From contig JALCKY010000003.1 in the NCBI GenBank assembly GCA_022647575.1, positions 269,001-333,000 on the forward strand: DNA of 64,000 nucleotides, given 5' to 3'. This document shows, in pieces, positions 26,680 to 36,226 of this stretch. Within the stretch, counting starts at the first letter, position 1, and every line of letters begins with the position of its first letter. The stretch is from Lachnospiraceae bacterium (GTDB taxonomy: Bacteria > Bacillota > Clostridia > Lachnospirales > Lachnospiraceae). Below the pieces are notes generated by a model. The model made no database searches. It was not told the origin of the DNA and worked only from the letters and a program-made list of their open reading frames with translations. A program made the position numbers and the translations under genes.

Positions 26680-27273
26680 TTACCTCTTCTCTTCCAGAAT
26701 ATAAGTCAGGATCACAACGAGAAGTTCGCCGATATATTTATAATTATCATCCGGTTTATCGGCATCAAAACTGCAGAGATATTCTGCATAGGCATTCACG
26801 GATTCCGTAAAGAAAAACTGCAGCTCCGTCTGTGTTTCCTGTTTGGTGAGCTGATAAAGAGAAAGAACCTTCTCCATTTCCGACCAGTCTTTTGACTGTT
26901 CGTCTCTGGCCTTGCCCATATAAAGTTTTGTCTTGCTGAAGGCCTGATAGAAACGGACCTCTACCGGATGGCTACAGAGAAAGACCAGATAATCGTTCAT
27001 GATCTGGGAAGCTGCTTTTTTCATGGATCCGGCACCGGCATGTTCCAGAAAGATCTGATTCAGTTCCCGGATAAAATGCCTGTCCGTCCGGAGGAATGTT
27101 TTCTCAAGAAGATCATCTTTATTTTCAAAATGGTAATACAGGCTTCCTTCAGAAACATTTGCCTTTTCAGCCCACTGTTTCGTCGTCAGATTTTCAAATC
27201 CGTATGCATCTACCGCCATGCAGACAGCATCCATCATCCGGTCTTCCGTAATATCATGCGATTTTGTAATCAT
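26680..27273 (-). CDS. TetR family transcriptional regulator
   Basis: 197 aa. The N-terminal helix-turn-helix (YGFENLTTKQWAEKANVSEGSLYYHFENKDDLLEKTF) is a clear TetR_N domain; the C-terminal 140 residues are an unassigned ligand-binding region. Its ATG overlaps the stop of the AP2-domain gene by four bases, making it the last gene of a three-gene operon. It lies 255 bp upstream of the giant VWA surface gene and is related in its helix-turn-helix to the TetR at 44191-44868, which likewise sits just upstream of a surface-protein gene. That parallel suggests a link to surface-protein control. Confidence 0.88.
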   Translation of the reverse strand: MITKSHDITEDRMMDAVCMAVDAYGFENLTTKQWAEKANVSEGSLYYHFENKDDLLEKTFLRTDRHFIRELNQIFLEHAGAGSMKKAASQIMNDYLVFLCSHPVEVRFYQAFSKTKLYMGKARDEQSKDWSEMEKVLSLYQLTKQETQTELQFFFTESVNAYAEYLCSFDADKPDDNYKYIGELLVVILTYILEEKR

Positions 27274-27764
27274 ATTTCCCCCTTTTGACCTGTATAATTT
27301 TCAAGAAACGGCCGGAAATAAAGCTCTTCCGCCTCATGCCGTGCTTCTGCTGCATCCTCGAGCCGACGGTACCTGCCCAGATAATGCTTCTTGCCTTTAA
27401 ACTCCAGAGTTGCAATGTAGGATCTGCCGTCCTTGGTCGGATAGACCCCGCGGACGCCGCTCTTATTCTGTATCGGTCTTTTCTGGCTTGCGATCAGATT
27501 TTCAACGCAGGTTCCGTCAACCAGATGCAGGTTGTTCTTGATGCTGTGGTCCAGGGCAGGCGGTCTGTGACGGAGGCAGCCGCAGCTTTTCGCGCCGCGG
27601 TTAAGATTCCTGGCCGTAACGTCGATTTCATTTCCGCATTCGCAGCGGCAGTGCCACACCCGGCTTCCGTTCCGGATCTCCCCGGTACTGTATAAAACCG
27701 TAAGCTTTCCGAAATGTTTCCCCTTCAGGTTATACTTGTCTTGCAGCGATTCCTTTTTCATCAT
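27270..27764 (-). CDS. AP2-domain DNA-binding protein with N-terminal zinc cluster
   Basis: 164 aa. The first 75 residues hold a phage-type zinc cluster (WHCRCECGNEIDV...GAKSCGCLRHR). Residues about 97-150 form an AP2/ERF-like domain (NKSGVRGVYPTKDGRSYIATLEFKGKKHYLGRYRRLEDAAEARHEAE). In bacteria this pairing occurs in homing-endonuclease relatives and mobile-element proteins, usually with an HNH nuclease domain, which is missing here. It overlaps both neighbours by four bases (ATGA), so translation is coupled with the helicase-associated-domain gene before it and the TetR gene after it. Probably a DNA-binding protein. Confidence 0.75.
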   Translation of the reverse strand: MMKKESLQDKYNLKGKHFGKLTVLYSTGEIRNGSRVWHCRCECGNEIDVTARNLNRGAKSCGCLRHRPPALDHSIKNNLHLVDGTCVENLIASQKRPIQNKSGVRGVYPTKDGRSYIATLEFKGKKHYLGRYRRLEDAAEARHEAEELYFRPFLENYTGQKGEI

Positions 27765-28528
27765 TTTTTCATCATCCGCGAATCGTTCCAGTCATCCGGC
27801 ATCAGGATCTGCTGTCCGCGCGGGACTGCAGCTTTCCATTTGCGGCTGGTCCATTTCATCCCCAGTCTTTCCAGCAAATGAATCCTGTCTTCCGTGAGCG
27901 GATTGCTGGCTCCCTGCGAGAATCTCTTTCCGGTCATCCAGTAGTTCTCCCGCTGTCTTTCAATCCAGCTTCCCAGGGCATTCCCTTCCTTAGTCCGGTA
28001 GTCAAAGGGAATATCCAGATTTCCGTTCTGCCGCTTATAGTAAACGGCATCCAGATACCATTCCTCCCATGTCCGGCGTTCCCGCACGCACCATTCCATG
28101 GAAATCGCTTCCAGTTTCTCCTGGCGTTCTTTCTTTAAGCGTCCTTCCTGATACTGCCGTCTCTGCTCCCCGATCCAGTTTCCGAGGGCATAGCCGTCTG
28201 CACTGCATTTTTTGGAAATGAGAAGGTTGCCGTGTTCCCGATAGAATTCCTCTGCTTTCTGATACCAGAAATCCCATTCTTTCCGTTCTCCGAGGCACCA
28301 CTGCATGCCGATTCTGTCAAGTGATCGGATCTGGTCCTCGCTGATGGCATACGTTCCTTTTCCATGAACAGCGGCTCTCTGTCTTTCGATCCATCGTCCG
28401 AGCTTACTGCCGTCAGGCGTTACATAGCTTCTCGGAATACGCAGGTCTCCATGTTCGCGGTAGTACTTACGGGCAAGCGCATACCAGTCTTCCCAGTGCA
28501 TATGGTTTTTCTTAATCTTTCTTTGCAT
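27761..28528 (-). CDS. stand-alone helicase-associated-domain repeat protein
   Basis: 255 aa, made of three helicase-associated (HA, PF03457-type) repeats of about 70 residues, each with a W-x-x-WY-x-x-A-x-x-YY-x-x-x-x-G-D/N-L-x-I-P core and a G-x-x-LG-x-W-I-x-x-QR end (near residues 12-55, 84-125 and 154-195). The repeats normally follow a helicase core; here they stand alone, so the protein may bind nucleic acid without unwinding it. The ATGA overlap with the AP2-domain gene implies a joint function. It lies 19 bp after an orphan IS3 orfA. Confidence 0.75.
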   Translation of the reverse strand: MQRKIKKNHMHWEDWYALARKYYREHGDLRIPRSYVTPDGSKLGRWIERQRAAVHGKGTYAISEDQIRSLDRIGMQWCLGERKEWDFWYQKAEEFYREHGNLLISKKCSADGYALGNWIGEQRRQYQEGRLKKERQEKLEAISMEWCVRERRTWEEWYLDAVYYKRQNGNLDIPFDYRTKEGNALGSWIERQRENYWMTGKRFSQGASNPLTEDRIHLLERLGMKWTSRKWKAAVPRGQQILMPDDWNDSRMMKK

Positions 28529-28546
28529 CCTTCAAGCTCCTGAATT

Positions 28547-28954
28547 TCAGCATTTCTGAAGCTGTCTGACCTGTTCCTGAATGTTCCGCACGCTCTTCAT
28601 CGCCGTAAAGAAGTCAAAAGGTTTTTTAGTAAATTTGCTTTCCCAGTCGGGTCCAGCAACTTCCTCAGATTTTTTTTTCAGCCAGTCGACCTGCATGGTC
28701 AGCTGCCCGACTTTCCTGGCGTAGGCATCCTTTTCCTTTCGTGTCTCGTCAAGCTTATCGCGGATGTTCTCGTCGCGTTTCTCGTCAAAAACAAGGGAGG
28801 CATGCTCGAGGAATTCCTTCTTCCAGTTCCGTATCAGGTTCGGCTGGATGTTGTTTTCGGTGGCAAGCTGGTTGATTTGCTTCTCACCCTTGATGGCTTC
28901 AAGAACGATTTTTGTTTTCTGCTCTGGCGTAAAGGTGCGCTTAACACGGGACAT
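28547..28954 (-). CDS. IS3-family transposase OrfA (orphan)
   Basis: 135 aa with an N-terminal helix-turn-helix of HTH_Tnp_1 type (RTFTPEQKTKIVLEAIKGEKQINQLATENNIQPNLIRNWKKEF), a leucine-zipper-like stretch and the common LKKKSEE...GPDWESKF tail. IS3 elements make an active transposase only as an OrfAB fusion. No OrfB with an integrase core follows; the next gene begins 19 bp away. This is therefore a remnant, and the last 30 residues may be of different origin. A possible left end lies near 29015-29034 (TGTCTAAGAAACTGTC on the plus strand). Confidence 0.85.
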   Translation of the reverse strand: MSRVKRTFTPEQKTKIVLEAIKGEKQINQLATENNIQPNLIRNWKKEFLEHASLVFDEKRDENIRDKLDETRKEKDAYARKVGQLTMQVDWLKKKSEEVAGPDWESKFTKKPFDFFTAMKSVRNIQEQVRQLQKC

Positions 28955-29034
28955 GACGGAATGAACCTCCTCGCTTTTCTTGCTGGTTTGAGTATATCAG
29001 ATTCATTATATCGTGTCTAAGAAACTGTCTTAAT

Positions 29035-29244
29035 TTACGGGCTGGTGTTGAAAAAATGATCAAGATCTTTGCTGCTGAAAGGCCTTTCGAAAGAAGAATC
29101 CTCTTTCCATTCTTCCAGGAATTCATCTTCCCAGATAGCCATATGGAGCATCAGACGTCTGCCCTGGTATTCCTTCATCCAGGCGCAGCCTGCCTCATTT
29201 TCCATGTTTTTCCATTTTCCGGTAAAATATTCAATGACTTCCAT
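29035..29244 (-). CDS. small hypothetical protein, possibly truncated by the IS3 remnant
   Basis: 69 aa, acidic and aromatic (WKNMENEAGCAWMKEYQGRR ... WEDEFLEEWKEDSSFE). An AGGAG site eight bases before the ATG supports translation. No known domain is recognised. The stop TAA lies directly at the presumed end of the IS3 remnant, so the original C-terminus may be lost. A strong LytTR-type repeat pair lies 105 bp upstream, suggesting regulated expression. Confidence 0.5.
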   Translation of the reverse strand: MEVIEYFTGKWKNMENEAGCAWMKEYQGRRLMLHMAIWEDEFLEEWKEDSSFERPFSSKDLDHFFNTSP

Positions 29245-29348
29245 AACCGATTCTCCTGAAAATCAGAGAGATTTTTTTCTCTATTTTTAAATGACTGTTT
29301 ACCTTTAAATTCAATATATCGGAAAAACCGGATTTTGTTCTTAGCCTT

Positions 29349-29378
29349 GTTGTAATCAGTTTTCCTGATGTTGTAATC
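29349..29378 (+). promoter_or_regulatory. LytTR-type direct repeat pair, upstream of the 69-aa gene
   Basis: Two identical 9-mers GTTGTAATC at 29349 and 29370, exactly 21 bp apart, 105-134 bp before the ATG at 29244. Confidence 0.65.
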
Positions 29379-29395
29379 AAATCCGGTCACCGGCA

Positions 29396-29437
29396 CAAAA
29401 AGAAAGAAGCGATATCCTTTCGGACACCGCTTCTTCC
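29396..29437 (-). terminator. intrinsic terminator of the InlB/DUF11 surface gene
   Basis: On the minus strand AAGAAGCG...CGCTTCTT forms a long stem with a GAAA loop inside, followed by TCTTTTT. It lies about 22 bp after the surface-gene stop. Confidence 0.88.
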
Positions 29438-29458
29438 TGTCATTCCTGTATCAATCTT

Positions 29459-32400
29459 TTATTTTCTCAGTTCTTTTTTCTTCATTGCCGCAGCCATTGC
29501 TCCGACAGCTGCTAAAAGCAGGAGAATATAAAGTGCCGGATTGCTGGTATCGCCTGTCTTGACATCCCCTGCATTTGACGATGTCGTCGTAACAGTCGAT
29601 GTGACCGTCGGTGTAATCACTGCTGCAGCCGGTGTCACCAGCGGAATAACTGCTTCCGGATTCTGCGGTGCCGCTGTATGATCACTCGGCGTAACTGTCG
29701 CAACATTTGTTAAGGACGCACCGCTGTCAACATCCGCCTGCGTTACCGTGTAGCTTGTCGTCACCGTCACGGACTGGCCGACCGGAATCTCTGCGATGAC
29801 CGTATCAAGGCCTGTCATAGGATCGGTGACTGCAACATTCTTCAGCGTCGTATTCCCGGTGTTCGTTACGGTGATTGCAAATGTTACTGTTTCTCCCGCC
29901 GCATAAGCTGTTCCATTTGCCGGCGTGCTCGTAATCGTCTTCACAGAAGAGATCGAAGCTGTCGGTGTCACAATCGGAATGATGACCGGCGGATTCTGCG
30001 GCGGCACGTCAGGATCGCTCGGCGTAACCGTTGCAATGTTCATCAGAACAGCTTTGCTGTCAACATCTGCCTGCGTTACCGTATAGCTTGTCGTTACCGT
30101 CACAGACTGGCCGACCGGGATCGTGGCAATGGTTGTATTCAATCCTGTCAGAGCATCTGTCACGACCACATTGGTCAAGGTCGTATTGCCTGTATTGGTT
30201 ACGATGATGGCAAATTCAACTGTCTCTCCTGCCGCAAATGCCACTCCGTTCGCCGGTGTATTCGTAATCTTCTTCACAGACGAAATGGAAGCTGTCTGTT
30301 TCGCAAGCGGAACGATGACCGACGGATTCTGCGGTGTTACGCCGGTATTGGACGGTGCAACTTTTGCCACATTTGTTAAGGTATCTTTGCTGTCAATATC
30401 TGCCTGAGTCACTGTATAGCTTGTTGTCACGGTTTCTGTCTTGCCGACCACAACCACCGGGATGGTCGTATCAAGGCCTGTCAGCGCATCTGTAACTTTG
30501 ACATTGGTAAGATCAACATTGCCGGTGTTCGTTACGGCGATGCTGAAGTCAACTTTCTCGCCCGCTGCAAATCCCGTGCCGTTCGCCGGTTTGTTCGTAA
30601 TGGTCTTTACTGTGGACATCGAAGGTGATGGAACAAACGGCGGTACATATTTCGTATAATAGAAATTAATCACATTATCCTTGACTGCAATCGTAATAGT
30701 CTGTTCTGCCGGTTCTGCTTTAACATAACCAGTAATATCAATTGCTTTTTCCGTTACTGATGTGCCGAACGTCTGGTTATCCACAGTCTTACTGTCTGTA
30801 AGTTTTGTTGTTGTGCCTTGCAGATAATAGTTTACTGTATATGAAAGATTAGTTCTTTTTGTATAAAAGACCGTCGCAACATTTGTATCAGAATCTGCCG
30901 TAATCTTAATGCTGTCCTCGCTGGCAGTGCCCGGGATCGTGTAGCCTTCCGGAGCGAACTTCGTCTTGTCGACCGTTACGTTGCTGCCGAATTCCGCCGT
31001 GTCTGCTACCTGATCCAGGTAATTGTCCTCTGAGACACTGTCCTTATAATACTTCACCGTGTACCCGAAGCTTGCCTTGCTGTACACGACCGTCGCTGTG
31101 TTCGCATCGGAATCCGTCGTAATCTTGATGCTGTCCTTGCTGGCAGCGCCCGGGGTTGTGTAGCCTTCCGGCGCGAACTTCGTCTTGTCGACCGTTACGC
31201 TGCTGCCGAATTCCGCCGTGTCTGCTACCTGATCCAGGAAATTGTCCTCTGAGACACTGTCCTTATAATACTTCACCGTGTATCCGAAGCTTGCCTTGCT
31301 GTACACGACCGTCGCTGTGTTCGCATCGGAATCCGTCGTAATCTTGATGCTGTCCTTGCTGGCAGTGCCCGGGGTTGCGTAGCCTTCCGGAGCGAACTTC
31401 GTCTTGTCGACTGTTACGCTGCTGCCGAATTCCGCCGTGTCTGCTACCTGATCCAGGTAATTGTCCTCTAAGGCACTGTCCTTATAATACTTCACCGTGT
31501 ATCCGAAGCTTGCCTTGCTGTACACGACCGTCGCTGTGTTCGCATCGGAATCCGTCGTAATCTTGATGCTGTCCTTACTGGCAGTGCCCGGGGTTGCGTA
31601 GCCTTCCGGAGCGAACTTCGTCTTGTCGACCGTTATGCTGCTTTCAAATTCCGCCGTGCCTGCTACCTGATCCAGATAATTGGCTTCCGAAATACTGTCT
31701 TTATAATACTTTATGGTATACTTTAAATTGTCGAGTTTTTCAAAATTAGCATAATATGTAACATCTGCCCATCCAGTTTCCGGCTTTACCGGGACAAACG
31801 TTGCATTTGCTCCAGAAATCTTGTTTACTCCTTGCGGATCTGTAGACCAACTAACAAATTTATATCCGGTATTAGGCTGTGCTGAAGATCCAGCTGCCTC
31901 TGCGGCATCAGGTGCAAGCGTTTCACTACCTAGGGTCACCGTACCATTTCCAGTTGAAACATAACTAATCGTTGCATCTTTATCCCATATAGCATACAGA
32001 ATATTATTTCCTGTACCAAGAGTATCAATTTGAGCCAAATCGCCTACATTGAATTTAGTTCCCGAATCATTAGAAGCCGTATTCCAATGTGAAAAATGAT
32101 ATCCTGCTTTTTTAACCTTCTGGCCAATCGCTGCAATCGTTATTTTTTCATTATTTTTAATTTGTGAAATTGTATTGCTCGTAGCTGAGCCATCTGTTCC
32201 ACCATTATAATCATAAGTAATTTCTGTTGTTGCAGCGATATCTGCCCACTGTGCTGTGAGTGTCACGTTTTTCGGTGGCATCACAAGAAGGTTTCCTGCA
32301 TAGTAAATCTTATTGTCAGAACTTGAACGCCACCCTACAAAAACCTTTCCAGTTGGTGCAACCAAATTCTCAACAGATTTAATCTCTGCTTGAGCACCTT

Positions 32401-34546
32401 CGATATAGGAGGCTGTATCTACATCCGAGATTTCTGTATCTCCATTTTTATAAGTAATGTTGTACTTAGATGTGCTGATCCATGAAGCTGTCAAAGTAAT
32501 ATCTGATGTAATTGGAGTGGTGAAGCTGAAAGCATTTGACCCGTTTTTCCAACCTGCGAATTTATATCCCTCTTTTGTCAGAGTCGTTGTTGGTTCCTCT
32601 ATCGTTGTGCCATAAATAATATCTGTAATCGAAGAGATAGCTGGAGTTCCACCATTTGTATTAAATGTAACAGTATACTTATTTGTAGTCCACTTTGCAT
32701 AAAGTATAAGATTATTTGCCGGCATCGTTTTGCCAGTAAAGTCATATGGGCTGCCTGCGCAGGCCTCATTGTCATACCATCCTGCAAAATAATACGTTTG
32801 TTTATTAACTGTTTTTGTAGTTTTACCCGCCGCATATGCAGATGGACTATAAGAAGCTATATTACTTTGATAAGGAATATTATTTATATCGTTTACTGCC
32901 ACTCCACCATTTGTGTAAAACTTTATATTATAATTTTGCCTGTCATAGTAAATATAATAATCTGTTCCATAATAAGGTTCACTATAATAATTCTCATCCA
33001 TAGGATAGGTTATGAATCCGTCAATACTAACAAAATCCACATTGGTAAAGTTCCAACCTAAATCTCCAACAGAAAAATCATCTCTAACCTTATTATTTGT
33101 TCCTCTCTCATAATAGTGAATTGTGCTATTGCCAGAAGCAGTTCTTCCATAAGCTACAATTCCTTCATTAGTCATGGATGTAGAAACTTTTTCATCCATT
33201 ACTGGTGCTGCAGTATAAAATTCTTTAGCATTTTCATCTTTGCTGGTGTACCATAAGTAAGAAGGATTTTTGCTTGTTCCTTCTGTCCACCACTTTTCAG
33301 TGTCTTGGCCATATTTGATACCTGAATAGCTGTAAACTGTAACCCACTGATATTCCCCTGAATAGTTTCCTGTTTCTACCCATTGATACGTTTTTAATGC
33401 TAACGTATAAGTATTCCTGCTAAAATACACATTCTTAATAGCAGTTCCATCCGCACTAATTGTAACTTTATTTTTTTCTGCATCTGTTTTATTAGTATTC
33501 AATGTAAAATGATCATAAGAATGTGTTACATCATATATAGCTTCATCCCCAACCTTTCCGGTGGCTGACTCTTGTTCTTTATATGAATAGTTTGAATCAT
33601 TTGCATTTTCCAACCAGTATACAATCGTATAATCAACAGTTTTTGCATTCCATTTAGCATAAATTGTCGTATTTCCGTCAAGAACATATCCAAAACTAAA
33701 GGAATGAGCGAATGAGGCATCACTATACCATCCGCCGAATTCATATCCTTCTCTTGTTGGCTGTGCTGGAGCTTTAGTTATCGTACCTGATAAATAATAC
33801 TCAGGATCAATGGTAGTTCCGCCATTTGTATTATAAGTAACCCAATCAGCATTTTTTATAACCGGATAAAGCGTAACATCTGCCTGATTCATTGTAAGTA
33901 ACTCAAGAGCAGTATCTGAATTTTGCTTTATATCCCATCCGACTAAAGCCTGTGTCGGCGTCGTTCCAACTGAAAGAGTCAAATCTGTAACATTAATAGC
34001 CGTATTCGTTTTGACCACTCTTGTCTCGATGACTCTATTATCTGAATCCATGTAAAATACATGGAATCCGTCTGCAAAGTTTGCGTATAAATTAATAATG
34101 CTGTCTTTTGTAACATTTGCAACAGTACCAAAATGACTAAATTTTTCTGTTGAACCTTCTGCAAACCAACCTGTAAAAGCTTTTCCACTTACAGAGGCCG
34201 GTGTTGCCGGTTCAACTAAAGTATCACCTACTTTAACAATCTGTTTAGAAACTAATTCTGTATTATTATAGAAATTATATGTTTCAGTATCTGGAGTTGT
34301 TGATGCTCCTACAACATAAATCGAAAAATGATTTCCTTCTACAGGCAACTGAACTGTAGAATCACTTGTTGTTATAGAACCCCCAAGATTTTCAGCTGTA
34401 CTGTTTTCATCATTCATATGAAAAACTTGAAGTTTTGTTGTCGCTAAATGACATTGATAAATTAATATGCTGTCTTTTGTAACATTTTCAAAATGACAAT
34501 GAACCTTCTGCAAACCAACCTGTAAAAGCTTTTCCATACAGTTCAA
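29459..34546 (-). pseudogene. giant InlB-repeat/DUF11 surface protein, main part
   Basis: 1695 codons, the bulk of a surface protein whose signal peptide lies at 34694-35503. In order: about ten InlB B-type/Flg_new repeats (FTGWFAEG, GGWYSDAS, FAGWKNGS), four nearly identical 73-residue units (YTVKYYKDS...APEGY), a MucBP-like unit, three DUF11 repeats (ANGTGFAAGEKVDFSIAVTNTGNVDLTNVKVTDALTGL type), and a C-terminal sorting signal D-V-K-T-G-D with a hydrophobic helix (ALYILLLLAAVGAMAAAM) and KKKELRK. Most likely an anchored adhesin. The part at 31.7-34.5 kb is visibly more AT-rich than the flanks. The 5' end is broken by a duplicated block at 34455-34711. Confidence 0.85.
30897..31735 (-). repeat. 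tandem 219-bp coding repeats
   Basis: Units of 219 bp (73 codons) with starts of the shared CTTGCCTTGC block at 31071, 31290 and 31509 on the plus strand. The inner units are nearly identical; the outer ones have drifted. They encode the YTVKYYKDS...DKTKFAPEGY...ATVVYSK repeats of the surface protein. Confidence 0.9.
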
Positions 34547-34711
34547 CTAAAGTATCACCTACTTTAACAATCTGTAACTAATTCTGTATTATTATAGAAA
34601 TTATATGTTTCAGTATCTGGAGTTGTTGAGCTCCTTAAATCATTACAGGCAACTACTGAATCCTTGTTGTTATGATTTTCAGCTTATCATCATTCATATG
34701 AAAAACGTTTT
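34455..34711. repeat. decayed duplicate of 34084-34443
   Basis: This block follows the order of 34084-34443 (AACCTTCTGCAAACCAACC, GGTTCAACTAAAGTATCACC, GTATCTGGAGTTGTTGA, CATATGAAAAAC) but is about 100 bp shorter, through many small deletions. It breaks the reading frame of the surface gene. Skipping it would rejoin the protein near TNK / LQVFHMNDE. Confidence 0.8.
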
Positions 34712-35503
34712 GTTCGTACTCGAATCAGGTGTAACCGTAAAAGTTACATTTACTGCCCCTACCGGAGACCCCCAATAGGAAAATGTAATATCAAACGCTA
34801 CAGCACCACTAAAGTTCTCACCCATAGCATTGGAAACTGCATTGTCAATATTGCCGGACTCTATAGGTACTATGCTGTATGTCGTTCCTTCCTTAAACGC
34901 TCCTTCAGGAGCATAGAAAGTAACAGTAACACCGTTATAAGAACTGCTTCCGCCGATAGCCGGATAAGCAATTTGTGTTTCTGCCGGTACCGACGCCGGC
35001 GTTTCTGTCGCTTCTGCTGCCGGTGTCTCAGTTGGAACTGCTGTCGGTGTTTCCGCAGCAGAATTCTGTTCTGCGGAATTTTCCGACACGTCCGTTACAG
35101 CTGCTTCTTTTGAATTCCCTGCTGTATCCGTCGCTGCCGTCTCTGCCGCATCAGGTGCTACCGTTTCCGCGGGTATTTCTGCAGGTACGATATCCTGTGT
35201 TTCTGTATCTACTGCTGCCGCAGTATCATCCGGTACTGCTGTATCATCCGTTGTCGCTGTATCTTCCGTTGTCGCTGTTTCTTCTGCAGCAGGATCTTCT
35301 GCTGTTTCAGAAGCTCCTTCCGCAGCAGGAGCTTCTGCCAAAGCATCCTGTGTAGTTTCTTCTGCATTCGCAGCAGCCTCAGTTGTCTGTTCATCAGTCG
35401 TTCCTGATTCCGCCGAAATCAGACTGGTGTCGGAAAACATTGTTGTTCCGACCATGGCGATTACAAGCAGGTATGCAAATACACGTTTTATTGAGTTCTT
35501 CAT
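34694..35503 (-). pseudogene. giant InlB-repeat/DUF11 surface protein, N-terminal part
   Basis: The first 269 codons: ATG at 35503 after a GGGGGG site, signal peptide (RVFAYLLVIAMVGTTMFSDTSLISA), an Ala/Glu/Thr/Pro-rich acidic stretch of about 150 residues resembling that of the VWA surface protein, and a small beta domain (VTVTFYAPEGAFKEGTTY). The frame ends at a TGA in the damaged duplicate block, which separates it from the 1695-codon remainder. A LytTR-type repeat pair lies 108 bp upstream. Similar leader and acidic regions suggest that the two giant proteins share export and control. Confidence 0.83.
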
Positions 35504-35610
35504 CTCAATCCCCCCTTTTATTCCAATATCTGCAATTGACTAAAAAACCCTATTCGCCGAGTTTCCTAAATTAGACCTTATGGAGTCTTCCTGGTTTCGT
35601 CCTGTGAAGT

Positions 35611-35640
35611 GTTGAAATCGGTATCTCAGATGTTGAAATC
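35611..35640 (+). promoter_or_regulatory. LytTR-type direct repeat pair, upstream of the InlB/DUF11 surface gene
   Basis: Two identical 9-mers GTTGAAATC at 35611 and 35632, exactly 21 bp apart, 108-137 bp before the ATG at 35503. Confidence 0.7.
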
Positions 35641-35726
35641 AGCAAAGCAACTCTGAATTTCTTCTGGATTAATACGGAATTGGTAACAGATGCTTTTGCA
35701 TGACCGTTCTTTTATCCGTCTTCCTT

Positions 35727-35900
35727 TTATTCCTCACCGAAAGATCCGATAACCTTCCTGTCATCTGCTGCATCCGTTTCTTTACGGATGCCGTTGAATC
35801 CATCGATGCTGAGGATTTTTTTCCGGAGTCTCAGTTTGATTTCAAGCGCGACAGCATCAAACAAGAGAAGGATCAGAAGAAGATAAGAAAGCATTCTCAT
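35727..35900 (-). CDS. 57-aa membrane-anchored peptide
   Basis: Its ATG overlaps the stop of the 86-aa gene (ATGA at 35897-35900). The peptide starts with a hydrophobic helix (MLSYLLLILLLFDAVALEI), then a basic stretch KLRLRKK and a hydrophilic tail. No known family is recognised. The coupling with the 86-aa gene and the regulator upstream suggests a small regulatory or signalling cassette. Confidence 0.5.
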   Translation of the reverse strand: MRMLSYLLLILLLFDAVALEIKLRLRKKILSIDGFNGIRKETDAADDRKVIGSFGEE

Positions 35901-36157
35901 TTCCGCTTGCCCTTCTTCTTGTTCTCATACCACCTAAGAAGTTCCGCATCCGACCGGATGCTGATGATGAGGCCCACTGCTGCTGAGGCAGCAGCTATAA
36001 CAGCGACAATTTCTGCCATATCTTCAAGAGCGCGCGGATTGTCATCCCCGATAGTTGTCTGGTTATCATCTGCCATCGCTTTGGCGCTGTAACCTGTGAC
36101 CGGAGAAACGGATAGAAAGAAAAAAATAGCGCACGCTATTAAGATATATTTTGTCAT
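35897..36157 (-). CDS. 86-aa small membrane protein with signal sequence
   Basis: The N-terminus looks like a signal sequence (YILIACAIFFFLSVSPVTGYSA). A short acidic segment (DDNQTTIGDDNPRALED) follows, then a second hydrophobic helix (AEIVAVIAAASAAVGLIISI) and a basic end (ENKKKGKRK). No family is recognised. It lies 69 bp downstream of the LytTR response regulator on the same strand and overlaps the next small gene by four bases. LytTR regulators in streptococci are known to pair with small membrane inhibitors; a similar role is possible but unproven here. Confidence 0.65.
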   Translation of the reverse strand: MTKYILIACAIFFFLSVSPVTGYSAKAMADDNQTTIGDDNPRALEDMAEIVAVIAAASAAVGLIISIRSDAELLRWYENKKKGKRK

Positions 36158-36226
36158 TCAAATATTCCCGATGATTCCATGTGCTGAACAATTACCAAGT
36201 TGAAAGAGTAAAGCAGAGAGTGGATA

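Noticed and set aside
30897-31735. Regular repeats as a CRISPR array
   Set aside because: Units are 219 bp, in frame and coding, with no short repeat-spacer pattern and no cas genes.
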